A stretch of 64,000 bases of DNA from Coriobacteriia bacterium (GCA_030651765.1 JAUSBY010000005.1:62001-126000), one strand, 5' to 3'; shown: positions 10,794 through 19,912, counted from the stretch's first letter. Translations and numbers: made by a program. Notes: generated by a model not told the origin, from the letters alone.

Positions 10794-11585
10794 TCACAGC
10801 GCGGCGGTGAAGCCTTGGGCCGCGTGTAGTCGGGCACGCAGGCGCAGGACGGCCTTCGTGTGCAGTTGGCTCACGCGCGACTCGGTGACGCCAAGCACAG
10901 CGCCGATCTCCTTGAGCGTGAGTCCCTCGTAGTAGTAGAGCGCGATGACCGTCTTCTCACGGTCCGGCAGTCGCTCGATGGCACCCGCGAGGATGTCCTT
11001 GACCTCGGCAGACTCGAAGACCTGGACCGGATCGTCGGCGTCTCTGTCGGCGATGGCACTGAGCGGGTCCTGGCGGTCGTCGCGGTCCCCTGTGTTGGAC
11101 CACATCTCTTCAAACGACATGACCGATGTGTAGGAGAGCTTGGAGAGGATCTCGTGGAGGTCCTTCAGCGTGATCCCCATCTCGGTGGCGATCTCTTCAT
11201 CGCTCGGCACTCGCCGGAGTCGGTTCTCCAGAGCGATGTAGGCGGCCTCGAACTCGCGGGCGCGGGCACGGACCGAGCGGGGCACCCAGTCCATGGCGCG
11301 AAGCTCGTCGATGATGGCGCCCTTGATGCGGGCAATCGCATAGGTCTCGAACTTTATGCCCCGGGCGAGATCGAACTTCTCGATGGCGTCGATGAGCCCG
11401 AACACGCCGTAGGAGATGAGGTCCGCGGAGTCCACGGTCTGCGGGAGATTGGAAGACAGGCGCCCCGCGACGTACTTGACGAGCGGAGAATAGGCCAGGA
11501 TGAGGCTCTCCCGGGCATCAGGATCGGACGTGTCCTTGAACGTCGCCCAAACGGCAGACAAATCCGCGCGCGCGTCGGATTTCAT
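10794..11585 (-). CDS. whiG: RNA polymerase sigma factor, FliA/WhiG (sigma-28) family
   Basis: Alternative sigma factor of 263 residues. Region 2 is clear (DLISYGVFGLIDAIEKFD, then FETYAIARIKGAIIDELR and WVPRSVR). Region 3 has PSDEEIATEMGI, and region 4 has the helix-turn-helix LTLKEIGAVLGVTESRVSQ. The start is set by GGAGGG upstream of ATG 11585. In Streptomyces whiG lies close to rpsB-tsf-pyrH, and in Bacillus sigD lies at the end of the fla/che operon just before rpsB; both fit this location. No flagellar gene is in the window, so motility versus development control is undecided. The next gene encodes a CheY-like regulator. Confidence 0.93.
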   Translation of the reverse strand: MKSDARADLSAVWATFKDTSDPDARESLILAYSPLVKYVAGRLSSNLPQTVDSADLISYGVFGLIDAIEKFDLARGIKFETYAIARIKGAIIDELRAMDWVPRSVRARAREFEAAYIALENRLRRVPSDEEIATEMGITLKDLHEILSKLSYTSVMSFEEMWSNTGDRDDRQDPLSAIADRDADDPVQVFESAEVKDILAGAIERLPDREKTVIALYYYEGLTLKEIGAVLGVTESRVSQLHTKAVLRLRARLHAAQGFTAAL

Positions 11586-11601
11586 GCAGTGCGGCCCTCC
11601 A

Positions 11602-12510
11602 TCAGGCCCGTGGATGCGCCCCTTTGTGCACGTCACGCAGGTGTTTCGTGCTCACGTGAGTATAAATCTGGGTGGTGGACAGCGCAACGTGGCCGAGAAG
11701 CTCCTGGACTGTGCGCAGGTCAGCGCCCCCTTCGAGCAGGTGCGTGGCGAAGCTGTGCCTCAGATCGTGCGGCGTGAGAGCTGCCGCAGAACCGACCGCC
11801 GCGAGGTAGCGATCGAGCAGGCGCCGTACTCCCCCGCTCGTGAGGCGCGTTCCGAGCCGGTTGAGGAACAGGGCATCGTCGACGCGCTGCCTGCCGAGGA
11901 GTGGACGCCCACCGCCGAGATAGGCTCTGATGCGAGCGATCGCCGTCGGGTGCATGGGCACGGTGCGCTCCCGGGAGCCCTTCCCCATCACCGTGACGAG
12001 TCCCTGCACGAGGTCGATGTCGCCGAGGTCGAGGCCGGTGAGCTCGGAGACGCGGATGCCTGTGGCGTAAAGGAGCTCCAGGATGGCACGGTCACGAAGT
12101 CCCTGGGGCGTGGCGGCGTCAGGCGCGTCGAGGAGCCGGGTGAGAAGCTCGGTCCCGGCCACCGTTGGCAGATAGCGCGGGACCTTGGGCGTGGAGAGTA
12201 TCGCGACAGGGCTTGCCGCCGAGTAGCCGCGCATGACCAGGTACCGGTAGAACGACCGAGCGGCCGCCAGTCTCCGGGCGATGGTCCGGCGGGCGTATTT
12301 CGCACGGTCGAGGTCGGCGAGGTACCGGCGCAGAACGCGGTGATCGGCGTCCAGGACGTGGACTTCTGCGCGGCTGAGCCACTCGGCAAGCCCGGCAAGA
12401 TCGGACGCGTATGCCGCGATGGTGCGTTCCGAGAGTCCTCGCTCCACTCGCAGGTGGTCGAGATACTCGTCCAGGAGGGCCGGAGTGGTCGGGCGTGTGG
12501 ACATCGTCAC
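11602..12510 (-). CDS. xerC: Tyrosine recombinase XerC/XerD
   Basis: Site-specific recombinase that resolves chromosome dimers at dif. Residues 1-95 form the SAM-like core-binding domain and the rest the catalytic domain. Catalytic residues are visible: Arg in ATGIRVSEL, Lys in GKGSRERTVP, the HDLRHSFATHLL box, His in LGHVALSTTQIYTHVS, and the Tyr nucleophile in the last of these. Length is 302 residues. Its ATG overlaps the trmFO stop (ATGA). The position next to trmFO matches codV in Bacillus. Confidence 0.94.
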   Translation of the reverse strand: MTMSTRPTTPALLDEYLDHLRVERGLSERTIAAYASDLAGLAEWLSRAEVHVLDADHRVLRRYLADLDRAKYARRTIARRLAAARSFYRYLVMRGYSAASPVAILSTPKVPRYLPTVAGTELLTRLLDAPDAATPQGLRDRAILELLYATGIRVSELTGLDLGDIDLVQGLVTVMGKGSRERTVPMHPTAIARIRAYLGGGRPLLGRQRVDDALFLNRLGTRLTSGGVRRLLDRYLAAVGSAAALTPHDLRHSFATHLLEGGADLRTVQELLGHVALSTTQIYTHVSTKHLRDVHKGAHPRA

Positions 12511-13871
12511 TCCACCGCGTCTTCCCCTGCGGGTGGCACCGGTACCCGGCCGTGCGGAGGCGCGAGGTCCGGGCGGTCGTGGAGGAACGCGGCCATGTCC
12601 TTATGGGCGCGCTCGGCGTACGCCGCGTATCTCTCTCGCTTGCCGCGGACCGGAGGGTCGAGTGGGGGCATCAGCCCGAAGTTCACATGCATCGGCTGGT
12701 AGTCGACAGTCTCGGGGTCGGTTGCGTACGCGAGCAGCGAGCCGATGGCTGTCGTGGGAGGCATGACCACCGATGGGCGGTCGTTTCGCGAGGCGAGCAC
12801 GTCGAGTGCCGCGACGATTCCCGAGGCTGCAGCCTCAAGGTAGCCTTCCGTGCCGGAGAGCTGCCCTGCTATGCGCACATGAGGCTCGGAGCGCACTGCC
12901 AGCCCGGGGGTCAGTAGGCGTGGAGCGTCCACGAACGAGTTGCGATGCATGACGCCGTAGCGCAGGAACTCTGCGTGCTCCAGTGCAGGTATCAGGCTGA
13001 AGACGCGCCGCTGCTCCGCGAACGTGAGATTCGTCTGAAAGCCCACCAGATTGTATGCGGACCCGGTGGCGGTCTCGGGACGCAACTGTACGACCGCCCA
13101 CGGTCGTCTTCCTGTCTGAGGGTCGGTCAGTCCGACCGGCTTGAGTGCGCCGAACCTGAGCGCGTCGAGCCCTGTGCGGGCCACCTCCTCGACCGGCTGG
13201 CATGCGCTGAACAACTCGCGCTTCTCGAACGCCTTGGCATGCACCCTCTCTGCGCTGACAAGCGCGCTGATGAGTGCCGCGTACTCGTCACGCGTGAGTG
13301 GGCAGTTGAGGTAGTCGGCGCCTCCCTTGCCCCAGCGCGAGGCCGGAAAGGTCCGGTCATGGTCCAGGGATTCTGCGGAGATGATCGGCGCGGCTGCATC
13401 GAAGAATGCGAGTCTCCCGGAGCCTACGAGGGCTGTGAGCGCGTCTTCCAGAGCAGCGCCCGGGAGGGGCCCTGCTGCGACAATGACGTCGCCGTCCGGG
13501 ATGTCCGTCGTCTCCTGGCGGATCACCGTGATCGTCGGGTGAGAGTGGGCCATCCGGGTGAGCATCTGGGAGAACGCGGTGCGATCCACCGCAAGAGCAG
13601 AGCCCGCGGGCACACGACAGCGGTACGCTGCACCCAAGACGAACGATCCCAGTTCGCCGAGTTCGTGCTTGAGCAGGCCTGCGGCCGACGCCGGATCCGT
13701 CCCCTTGAGGGAGTTCGAGCACACCAACTCGGCGAAGTCCCCTGTGTGATGCGCCGGCGGCATGGTGCCGGGGCGCATCTCGACGAGGCGGACCGGCACC
13801 CCGCGTGCCGCAAGCTGAAGGGCGGCCTCGCATCCGGCAAGCCCCGCTCCAACGATGGTGACATGCTGCAT
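12507..13871 (-). CDS. trmFO: tRNA (uracil-54-C5) methyltransferase, folate/FAD-dependent TrmFO
   Basis: Makes ribothymidine at tRNA position 54 using methylene-tetrahydrofolate and FADH2. The 454-residue protein has the N-terminal FAD motif VGAGLAGCEAA and the LVCSNSLKGT segment with a catalytic-type cysteine. A second conserved cysteine lies in ELFSACQPVEEVA, followed by FGALKPVGLTDPQTG and the ending region YQPMHVNFGLMPPL. All are typical of the Gid/TrmFO family. It is coupled to xerC. In Bacillus, topA lies between dprA and this gene; here dprA is the direct neighbour. Confidence 0.96.
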   Translation of the reverse strand: MQHVTIVGAGLAGCEAALQLAARGVPVRLVEMRPGTMPPAHHTGDFAELVCSNSLKGTDPASAAGLLKHELGELGSFVLGAAYRCRVPAGSALAVDRTAFSQMLTRMAHSHPTITVIRQETTDIPDGDVIVAAGPLPGAALEDALTALVGSGRLAFFDAAAPIISAESLDHDRTFPASRWGKGGADYLNCPLTRDEYAALISALVSAERVHAKAFEKRELFSACQPVEEVARTGLDALRFGALKPVGLTDPQTGRRPWAVVQLRPETATGSAYNLVGFQTNLTFAEQRRVFSLIPALEHAEFLRYGVMHRNSFVDAPRLLTPGLAVRSEPHVRIAGQLSGTEGYLEAAASGIVAALDVLASRNDRPSVVMPPTTAIGSLLAYATDPETVDYQPMHVNFGLMPPLDPPVRGKRERYAAYAERAHKDMAAFLHDRPDLAPPHGRVPVPPAGEDAVE

Positions 13872-13929
13872 CCGGTCTCCCGTTTCTATGTGTCAGGTCA
13901 TTGTACGGCACGGAGGACCACGCTCCCTT

Positions 13930-14772
13930 CTACCGGACGCCGTATCGGCCATCGGCATACCGGACCACGTGCCCGGCGGCCTCGAGGGCGCCGAGGGTCC
14001 GGGCCGTGTGGACGATGTCTATGCCGAGCGCCCGGGCCAGATCGTCGGGTCGCATCGGATCGGCCACGAGCGCACGGAGCGTATCGTCCGCGGCGACATC
14101 ACCGGCTGCAGGCGTCGCCCCCTCCAGCCCCAGGTACTGTGCGAGTTCGCCGACGTCGGTGATGGGCATCGCCCCTTGCCGGATGAGGCGGTTGGAACCA
14201 CGGGATTCGGGTGAGAACACGGATCCGGGGACCGCCAGCACGTCGCGTCCGGCGTCCAGTGCGGCGTCGGCGGTGGAGAACGTGCCGCTGGGCAGCCCCG
14301 CCTCCACGACGAGGACCGCCCGTGCCAGCCCGGCGATGATCCTGTTGCGCCGAACGAATGACCAACGAGTAGGCTGCTGCCCAAACGGGCACTCGGAGAT
14401 GACCACATGGCAGCGCCGTAGCTCGGCCAGGAGGGGTGCTGAGCGCCGCGGGTAGTCTACATCGGGCCCGCATCCGAGGACGGCAAGGGTGTCTCCTCCT
14501 GCATCGAGGGCAGCGAGATGCGCCTCTCGATCACAGCCGATCGCGGCACCGGAGATGATCGATATCCCGTGTCCGGCCGCCCATCCGGCGAACAGGCGCG
14601 TGCATCGCAGGCCGTACGGTGTTGCGCGCCGGGCCCCGACGACGCCTAGACCCTCGACAAGCGCCGAGGGATCGCCGATGCCGTAGAGGACCCGTGGAGG
14701 ATCGGGTGTCTCGGCAAGTTGTGCCGGGTACCGCTTGTCTCCGAGGCGGAGTGTGAATCGATGCTCGCTCAT
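13930..14772 (-). CDS. dprA: DNA-processing protein DprA (Smf)
   Basis: Loads RecA on incoming single-stranded DNA in transformation. The 280-residue protein contains the Rossmann-like core (GVVGARRATPYG, ISGAAIGCDREAH, VLGCGPDVDYP, FVRRNRIIAGL, VVEAGLPSGTF). It ends with a winged-helix segment (MRPDDLARALGID) at about residues 225-275. The N-terminal SAM-like domain of longer DprA proteins appears shortened. Its ATG overlaps the comM stop. The comM-dprA pair suggests natural competence or retained DNA uptake functions, but no uptake machinery is in the window. Confidence 0.94.
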   Translation of the reverse strand: MSEHRFTLRLGDKRYPAQLAETPDPPRVLYGIGDPSALVEGLGVVGARRATPYGLRCTRLFAGWAAGHGISIISGAAIGCDREAHLAALDAGGDTLAVLGCGPDVDYPRRSAPLLAELRRCHVVISECPFGQQPTRWSFVRRNRIIAGLARAVLVVEAGLPSGTFSTADAALDAGRDVLAVPGSVFSPESRGSNRLIRQGAMPITDVGELAQYLGLEGATPAAGDVAADDTLRALVADPMRPDDLARALGIDIVHTARTLGALEAAGHVVRYADGRYGVR

Positions 14773-16229
14773 GCGGTATCCCACGATCGGTAGCCCAGCG
14801 CCTCGGCGACATGTGACACGACGATCGGGACGGACTGCTCCAGATCGGCGATGGTGCGCGCGACGCGGACGACGCGCGTGACGGCCCTACCGGACAGGTT
14901 GGCGTGGCGTGCAGCGTCCTCAAGCAGCGCGCGCGCGTCTGGTTGAAGTTGGGAGCGCATGCTTGACGGACGGCGGATGCCCGCGAACGCGTGCGCGGTG
15001 GCGATCCGGCCGCGGACGGTCTCGCTCATCGGTTTGACCGGCGCATCGTCGATGATGAGGGCCGGATCGACCCGGTCGATCCGCAGGGTGAGGTCCATGC
15101 GGTCATACAGCGGCCCGCCCACTCGCGCCGAGTAGCGCGAGACCGCGCCGTCGGTGCACCTGCACTCGCGCTGCGGATCACCCGCGTATCCGCACGGACA
15201 TGGGTTCATTGCTGCCGCGAGCGTGATACGCGCGGGATAGCGGACGGCGCCGTGTGCTCTGACGAGCGTGATGACGCCCTCCTCGATCGGCTGGCGGAGT
15301 GCCTGGAGCGACGCCGGTCCGAACTCAGGGAGTTCGTCGAGGAACAGGACGCCGTTGTGGGCGAGGCTCATCTCTCCCGGGCGCGGTGGAGTGCCGCCGC
15401 CCACGAGGCCCGCCACAGAGCATGAATGGTGCGGCGCTCGGAACGGCCGGATGCCATCAAGACACTGCCGGGGATCGAGGCCAGCCACGGAGTGGACGAG
15501 CGCGGACTCCAGAGACTCCGCCTCCGTGAGTGGGGGCAGCAGTCCGCAGAGCGCTCGGGCAAGCATGCTCTTGCCCGAGCCGGGTGGACCGACGAGCAGC
15601 AGGTTGTGCCGTCCGGCCGCGGCGATCTCGAGGCCCCGCTTGGCAGACTCGTGGCCGGCGATGTCGGCCACATCGAGGACCGGGACCGCCGGAGTCTGAA
15701 CGCGGGAGGCCTTCGGCGAGGCGGTGGCCGGCAGCCCGCCCTTCATTCGTCCCAGGGACTCGATCCCGCGGTATCTCAGCTGCGGAACCACGCCGACCAC
15801 CCGCCCGGCAGAGAAGGGTCCGAGCAGGTCACGATCCGCGCGCACGGCACTGATCGCGTGTGCGAGCATGCCGGGGATCTCGCGCACTGAGCCGTCCAGA
15901 CCGAGCTCGCCGACTGCGGTGACATCGTCGAGTGCGGCGCGGGGAACCTGGCCAGTGGCGGCAAGGACCGCCAGCGCGATCGGCAGGTCGAACCCGGTAC
16001 CGTGCTTGCGAAGAGGAGCGGGCGCGAGATTGACGATGACGCGGGCATTCGGGAAGTCGAAGCCTACCGAGCGCAGGGCAGCCCTCACCCGGTCGCGCGC
16101 CTCTTGCACCGCGGTATCCGCCAGTCCGACGATGCCGAACACCGGCAGGCCCGGGGAGACGTCAGCCTGGACTTCAACGGCGATCGCTTCGACGCCCGTG
16201 AGCGTCGTGGTGGCGACTGTGGCCTGCAC
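14769..16229 (-). CDS. comM: YifB/ComM family Mg-chelatase-like AAA+ ATPase
   Basis: Hexameric AAA+ helicase-like protein; ComM promotes branch migration in natural transformation. The 486 residues start with the ParB-/S5-like N-domain (PGLPVFGIVGLADTAVQE and LAPAPLRKHGTGFDLPIAL), then Walker A GPPGSGKS, Walker B GVLFLDELPEF, and a cysteine motif CPCGYAG characteristic of YifB. The GTG at 16229 is preferred because it lies right after the yraN stop with GGTGGA seven bases upstream. A longer frame adds an unlikely Arg/Pro-rich leader. Confidence 0.95.
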   Translation of the reverse strand: MQATVATTTLTGVEAIAVEVQADVSPGLPVFGIVGLADTAVQEARDRVRAALRSVGFDFPNARVIVNLAPAPLRKHGTGFDLPIALAVLAATGQVPRAALDDVTAVGELGLDGSVREIPGMLAHAISAVRADRDLLGPFSAGRVVGVVPQLRYRGIESLGRMKGGLPATASPKASRVQTPAVPVLDVADIAGHESAKRGLEIAAAGRHNLLLVGPPGSGKSMLARALCGLLPPLTEAESLESALVHSVAGLDPRQCLDGIRPFRAPHHSCSVAGLVGGGTPPRPGEMSLAHNGVLFLDELPEFGPASLQALRQPIEEGVITLVRAHGAVRYPARITLAAAMNPCPCGYAGDPQRECRCTDGAVSRYSARVGGPLYDRMDLTLRIDRVDPALIIDDAPVKPMSETVRGRIATAHAFAGIRRPSSMRSQLQPDARALLEDAARHANLSGRAVTRVVRVARTIADLEQSVPIVVSHVAEALGYRSWDTA

Positions 16230-16231
16230 GG

Positions 16232-16594
16232 CTATTCCACCACGAACGCTGCGCGGTGGTGGCGGAGCAGCGCTCGATCGGGACCGAGGACGTGGATGGC
16301 GATGACATCGAAGCGCACCGGACACGGCTCGATCCCGGCCGAGCTGAGGTAGGTCTCGGCCATGCGCACCAGCTTGCGGCGCTTCGACTGGGAGACCGCC
16401 TCCTCGCCCGTTCCCCGCGCCGCGGAGGTTCGCGTCTTCACCTCGCAGAAGACCAGATCATCGCCGTCGATGGCGATGATGTCGATCTCCCCGCGCTCCG
16501 TTCTCCAGTTCCGTTCGACGACGTCGAGCCCCTGGCGCTCGAGATATGCCGTCGCCGCATCCTCCCCGCGCTTCCCGACTTCACTGCGGTCCAT
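16232..16594 (-). CDS. yraN: UPF0102 endonuclease-like protein YraN
   Basis: A 120-residue restriction-endonuclease-like fold protein. It begins with GKRGEDAATAYLERQG and carries the nuclease-type motif GEIDIIAIDGDDLVFCEVKTR, in which the acidic residues and Lys form a PD-(D/E)XK site. Its role is not firmly known; neighbours in DNA uptake and repair suggest DNA processing. The start has AAAGGAGCG upstream. It ends 3 bases before the comM start. Confidence 0.92.
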   Translation of the reverse strand: MDRSEVGKRGEDAATAYLERQGLDVVERNWRTERGEIDIIAIDGDDLVFCEVKTRTSAARGTGEEAVSQSKRRKLVRMAETYLSSAGIEPCPVRFDVIAIHVLGPDRALLRHHRAAFVVE

Positions 16595-16676
16595 GGCTGC
16601 GCTCCTTTCGACGAGCGCAGCATGAGCCATGGGTCGAAACCAGATCACTACAGGATGTGGGTGGCGCCTTAACCCG

Positions 16677-17453
16677 TCAGAAGAGCCGGGATTGGCTGCA
16701 GGGTCCGAACGTCAGCCGGTGTTCGGCGCACGGTCCTCGCTCGGCGAGCGCCCGGAGATGGCCGCTGCTGCCGTACCCCTTGTTTCCCGAGAATCCGTAC
16801 CCTGGGTGCGCCGAGTCCAGGTCGCACATCAGCGCGTCCCGGGAGACCTTTGCCACGATGGCGGCCGCAGCGATCGAACGCACGGTGTCGTCGCCCTTGA
16901 CCACAGCGGTGTGGGGATATGCGAGCGCGACATCGAGGCCGTCAACGAGCACGTGATCGACGCTGATGCCAAGCGCCTCCACGGCTTCGTGCATGGCGGC
17001 AAGCGTGGCCGGTGCGATGCCGATCCGGTCGACCCGGGCGGCCGGGACATGGGCCACAGCGACCGCGACGGCGACACGCCTGATTTCTACGTCGAGTGTC
17101 ACCCGCGCTTCGGCTGAGAGCGCCTTGGAGTCGCGCAGTCCGCGGATCGTCGCATCGGCGGGCAGTACGCAGGCTCCGGCCGAGACAGGCCCGGCGAGCG
17201 CCCCCCTGCCCACTTCGTCGACTCCGGCGATGACCGTGAGTCCGCGCCGCCTGAGTTCTCGCTCAACCGTGGTAAGCGCCTCGATCCGGCGTGACTCGGC
17301 GTCTTGGCGGTCCAGGCGTCGGCGGGCGACCCCGAGCGCGCGGATGACGCCCGGACGCGGATCGCCCTCATAGCGATCGACCGCCTCCGAGACGGTACGG
17401 GGGTCGGCATCGGCCAGCAGTTCGATGATTGCAGAGACAGCGAGCGGTTCCAT
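16677..17453 (-). CDS. rnhB: Ribonuclease HII
   Basis: Removes RNA from RNA/DNA hybrids and single ribonucleotides from DNA. The catalytic domain starts near residue 74 with IAGVDEVGRGALAGPV and contains LRDSKALSAEAR, VKGDDTVRSIAAAAIVAKVSRD and the C-terminal PGYGFSGNKGYGSSGH. About 70 residues precede it, with a helical, Arg/Glu-rich character like the N-terminal extension of some Bacillus RNase HII proteins. There is no ribosome site before the ATG, but TAGACT lies exactly seven bases upstream, so the mRNA may be leaderless. Confidence 0.95.
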   Translation of the reverse strand: MEPLAVSAIIELLADADPRTVSEAVDRYEGDPRPGVIRALGVARRRLDRQDAESRRIEALTTVERELRRRGLTVIAGVDEVGRGALAGPVSAGACVLPADATIRGLRDSKALSAEARVTLDVEIRRVAVAVAVAHVPAARVDRIGIAPATLAAMHEAVEALGISVDHVLVDGLDVALAYPHTAVVKGDDTVRSIAAAAIVAKVSRDALMCDLDSAHPGYGFSGNKGYGSSGHLRALAERGPCAEHRLTFGPCSQSRLF

Positions 17454-17460
17454 GCCGAGC

Positions 17461-17466
17461 AGTCTA
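17461..17466 (-). promoter_or_regulatory. -10 box placed for a leaderless rnhB mRNA
   Basis: TAGACT on the minus strand, then seven bases, then the rnhB ATG, so transcription would start at or beside the A of the start codon. No clear -35 hexamer is seen, because that position falls in the rplS terminator stem. Confidence 0.45.
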
Positions 17467-17484
17467 ACGCATGGGACAACGTCA

Positions 17485-17510
17485 ACGACCCGGGCGGTGG
17501 CCCGGGTCGT
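17485..17510 (-). terminator. Terminator hairpin after rplS
   Basis: An 11-bp perfect stem (ACGACCCGGGC with its complement) and a 4-base loop lie 38 bases beyond the rplS stop. The following tract (GTTGACGTTGTCCC on the minus strand) has scattered U residues. Confidence 0.6.
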
Positions 17511-17547
17511 CGTGAGATGCGTCGTGATGGTGAGGCGTGCCGCGCGG

Positions 17548-17910
17548 TTAGCGGCGCTCCTTGATGCGGGCGGCCTTGCCGACCTTGTCGCGGAGGTAGT
17601 AGAGCTTCGAACGACGGACCTTGCCCCGGCTCACGACCTCAAGGCTCATGATCTTCGGCGAGTGCACCGGGAAGGTGCGCTCGACACCAACGGCGAACGA
17701 CACTTTCCGGACCGTGAACGTCTCACGGTTACCGGCGCCGTGGCGACGGATGACGATGCCCTGGAACGGCTGCACGCGCTCGCGGCTGCCCTCGACCACC
17801 TTGTACATGACCTTGACCGTGTCGCCGACGCCGAACTCCGGCAGGTCCTCACGCAGCTGCTGCTGCTCGATTGCGCGAATCTTGTCCATTACGCGTTCCT
17901 GTTCCGTCAT
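17548..17910 (-). CDS. rplS: 50S ribosomal protein bL19
   Basis: Ribosomal protein L19, located at the subunit interface. The family core is clear: [53 protein letters not shown] and [13 protein letters not shown]. The start at 17910 (120 residues) gives an N-terminus of normal length. An in-frame ATG at 17889 is an alternative. It has its own promoter and terminator, so it forms a monocistronic unit between lepB and rnhB. Confidence 0.96.
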   Translation of the reverse strand: MTEQERVMDKIRAIEQQQLREDLPEFGVGDTVKVMYKVVEGSRERVQPFQGIVIRRHGAGNRETFTVRKVSFAVGVERTFPVHSPKIMSLEVVSRGKVRRSKLYYLRDKVGKAARIKERR

Positions 17911-17926
17911 GGGGTGTTTCCCGTGG

Positions 17927-17940
17927 GTGCCCGAAGGCAC
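17927..17940 (-). other. UUCG hairpin at the 5' end of the rplS mRNA
   Basis: GTGCC-TTCG-GGCAC on the minus strand, a 5-bp stem with a UUCG tetraloop. It begins within a few bases of the predicted transcription start, 16 bases before the rplS ATG. It may stabilise the mRNA or belong to an L19-type leader; this is tentative. Confidence 0.4.
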
Positions 17941-17948
17941 GAGTGGAC

Positions 17949-17977
17949 AGTATAGACGAGAGGTGGGAGGCAGGCAA
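17949..17977 (-). promoter_or_regulatory. Promoter of rplS
   Basis: TTGCCT, a 17-base spacer, then TATACT on the minus strand, in the gap between lepB and rplS. It leaves a leader of about 30 bases. Confidence 0.7.
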
Positions 17978-18028
17978 TCTCCGTGTCAACACGCTCCCGT
18001 GCAGGTGACGTCGCGGTGGCGCAAGTGC

Positions 18029-18646
18029 TCAGAGGCTACCGATCCGGTCGATCGGCCAGAAGCGGAAGAAGGCCTTGCCGCGCACCTCGGCGACGGGTAC
18101 TGCACCGAAGTAGCGCGAGTCCTGACTGTCGGTCCGGTTGTCCCCCATCACCCACACGGAGTCCTCGGGGACCACATACGGGAACGTGACCGTCTGAGGC
18201 AGGCTCGGTTTGCCGTGCGTGTACGGCTCGTCGAGCGGTGCACCGTCTATGACGACCAGGCCATCCACCAGGTCGATCGTCTGTCCGCCGACGGCCACCA
18301 CGCGCTTTATGAGCGTGGGCACACTCTCGGTGGGGTCGTCGAGTACCACGACGTCGCCCGCCTCGACTTCAGCGAAGCGGTAGATGAACTTGTTGGCGAT
18401 GACACGGTCCCACAGTTCGATCGTCGGGATCATGGAACCGCTCGGGATCACGTAGGGCTGGATGATGAACGTCCGGATGCCGGTAGCGAGAAGGAATGCG
18501 AGCGCCACCATCAAGACGAGCTCGGCGACCCAGCGTATGAACGACGGCCGCTCCTCGGTCGCGTTCGCCGAGGTTTCGTGGACCGGCTCCTCTGCGGGAG
18601 GTGCCACGGGATCGGTCCCGAGTGTGGTTTCGAGTTCGTCAGTCAC
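18029..18646 (-). CDS. lepB: Signal peptidase I (first copy)
   Basis: Membrane serine protease that removes signal peptides outside the membrane. The 205 residues comprise an acidic cytoplasmic N-terminus of about 35, one membrane helix ([19 protein letters not shown]), and box B with the catalytic Ser ([11 protein letters not shown]). The catalytic Lys is in [10 protein letters not shown], and box E is [13 protein letters not shown]. All active-site residues are intact. Its start overlaps the trmD stop by eight bases. A second signal peptidase lies at 22203-22742. Confidence 0.95.
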   Translation of the reverse strand: MTDELETTLGTDPVAPPAEEPVHETSANATEERPSFIRWVAELVLMVALAFLLATGIRTFIIQPYVIPSGSMIPTIELWDRVIANKFIYRFAEVEAGDVVVLDDPTESVPTLIKRVVAVGGQTIDLVDGLVVIDGAPLDEPYTHGKPSLPQTVTFPYVVPEDSVWVMGDNRTDSQDSRYFGAVPVAEVRGKAFFRFWPIDRIGSL

Positions 18647-19388
18647 GGTCGGTGGTCTCCACTTCGTCGATGATGTCTTGCGCGCGTGCGCGCTCCTGCG
18701 GCGAGAGCAGCGCCTTCCCGATCAGGTCCGGACGCCGCTCGGCGGTACGTCGGACTGCCTGGTCACGACGCCACGCGGCGATCTTCGCGTGGTCGCCGCT
18801 CAGCAGCACCGGAGGTACGCCCATCCCTCGATACTCGGCAGGGCGGGTGTACTGAGGATACTCCAGCAGGCCTCCGTTGAACGACTCATCTTCGGCCGAT
18901 GTCTCGTCACCGAGCGCGCCGGGGAGCAATCGGGCGACCGCGTCGATGATCACGAGTGCGGGCAACTCCCCCCCGGTCAGTACGTAGTCGCCGATGGAGA
19001 CCTCGACATCCGCCAGTGTGCGTATGCGCTCGTCGAACCCCTCGTAGCGGCCGCAGATGAACAGCAGGCGGTGTTCGGAGGCGAGCGATCGGACGAGATC
19101 CTGATCGAGACGGCGACCGGAAGGGCACACCAGCACGGTGATCGTTCGCGCCGGATGCATCGCCGAGATGTCGGCGACCGCACTGAAGACAGGCTCCGGC
19201 TTCATGACCATGCCCGGGCCTCCGCCGAACGGGCTGTCGTCGGTGGTTCGATGGCGGTCGGCCGTCCAGTCTCGAAGATCGTGTACCGCGACGTCGAGGA
19301 CGCCCGATGCTATCGCCCTGCCGAGGATGGATGCGCCGAGTACCGGCGCAAACACCTGCGGTAAGACGGTGACGACGTCGATCCTCAC
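18639..19388 (-). CDS. trmD: tRNA (guanine-37-N1) methyltransferase TrmD
   Basis: SAM-dependent SPOUT-class enzyme that forms m1G37 and prevents frameshifting. The 249 residues show [17 protein letters not shown], the trefoil-knot segment ([15 protein letters not shown], then [21 protein letters not shown]), [10 protein letters not shown] and [11 protein letters not shown]. The start overlaps the rimM stop (ATGA). It belongs to the rpsP-khpA-rimM-trmD operon. Confidence 0.98.
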   Translation of the reverse strand: MRIDVVTVLPQVFAPVLGASILGRAIASGVLDVAVHDLRDWTADRHRTTDDSPFGGGPGMVMKPEPVFSAVADISAMHPARTITVLVCPSGRRLDQDLVRSLASEHRLLFICGRYEGFDERIRTLADVEVSIGDYVLTGGELPALVIIDAVARLLPGALGDETSAEDESFNGGLLEYPQYTRPAEYRGMGVPPVLLSGDHAKIAAWRRDQAVRRTAERRPDLIGKALLSPQERARAQDIIDEVETTDRD

Positions 19389-19909
19389 CGGTCTTCACCC
19401 TCGATGAGGCCGTCGAGCAGCGCGACGCGTATGGTGTCCGATCCCTTGTCGATGAACTCGACGACGTCGTCGATGACCGGCACCAGTACCTGGCCGTAGA
19501 CCGGGCCCTCGACCACAAGGACGTCATTGGCTCCGGTGACGATGACGTCGGTGACGGTCCCTACGCGGCCGCGTATGGCATCGACGACCTGCATGCCGAT
19601 CAGTTCGTCCGCACCGGACGTCAGCGCGGCGGGAGTGTCGGTCTCGTGCGCCAGTAACCAGCGCCCGGCGAGGGCGCCTGCCGCCCCGGCTGTCGCGTCC
19701 TCATCGAACCGGACGATCGCAGCCTTCGGTCCCGGACGGACACTGGTGGCCCGGAAGGCGCGTGCGCCTCGCGGGCCGGGCGGCACGAGAAAGAGATCGA
19801 TGCCTTCCAGGCATGACGAAGGGAGGCCGGCGCTCATGGCGACCGATACCTCCCCGTGTGTTCCGTGTGGCTTGAGCACGCGGCCGATTCGCCGGTACGG
19901 CGCAGCCAC
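19385..19909 (-). CDS. rimM: Ribosome maturation factor RimM
   Basis: Assists assembly of the 30S head by binding S19. The N-terminal RimM domain begins [14 protein letters not shown]. The C-terminal PRC-barrel has [22 protein letters not shown], then [14 protein letters not shown]. It has 174 residues, overlaps trmD by four bases, and begins three bases after khpA ends. Confidence 0.96.
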   Translation of the reverse strand: MAAPYRRIGRVLKPHGTHGEVSVAMSAGLPSSCLEGIDLFLVPPGPRGARAFRATSVRPGPKAAIVRFDEDATAGAAGALAGRWLLAHETDTPAALTSGADELIGMQVVDAIRGRVGTVTDVIVTGANDVLVVEGPVYGQVLVPVIDDVVEFIDKGSDTIRVALLDGLIEGEDR

Positions 19910-19912
19910 GGT

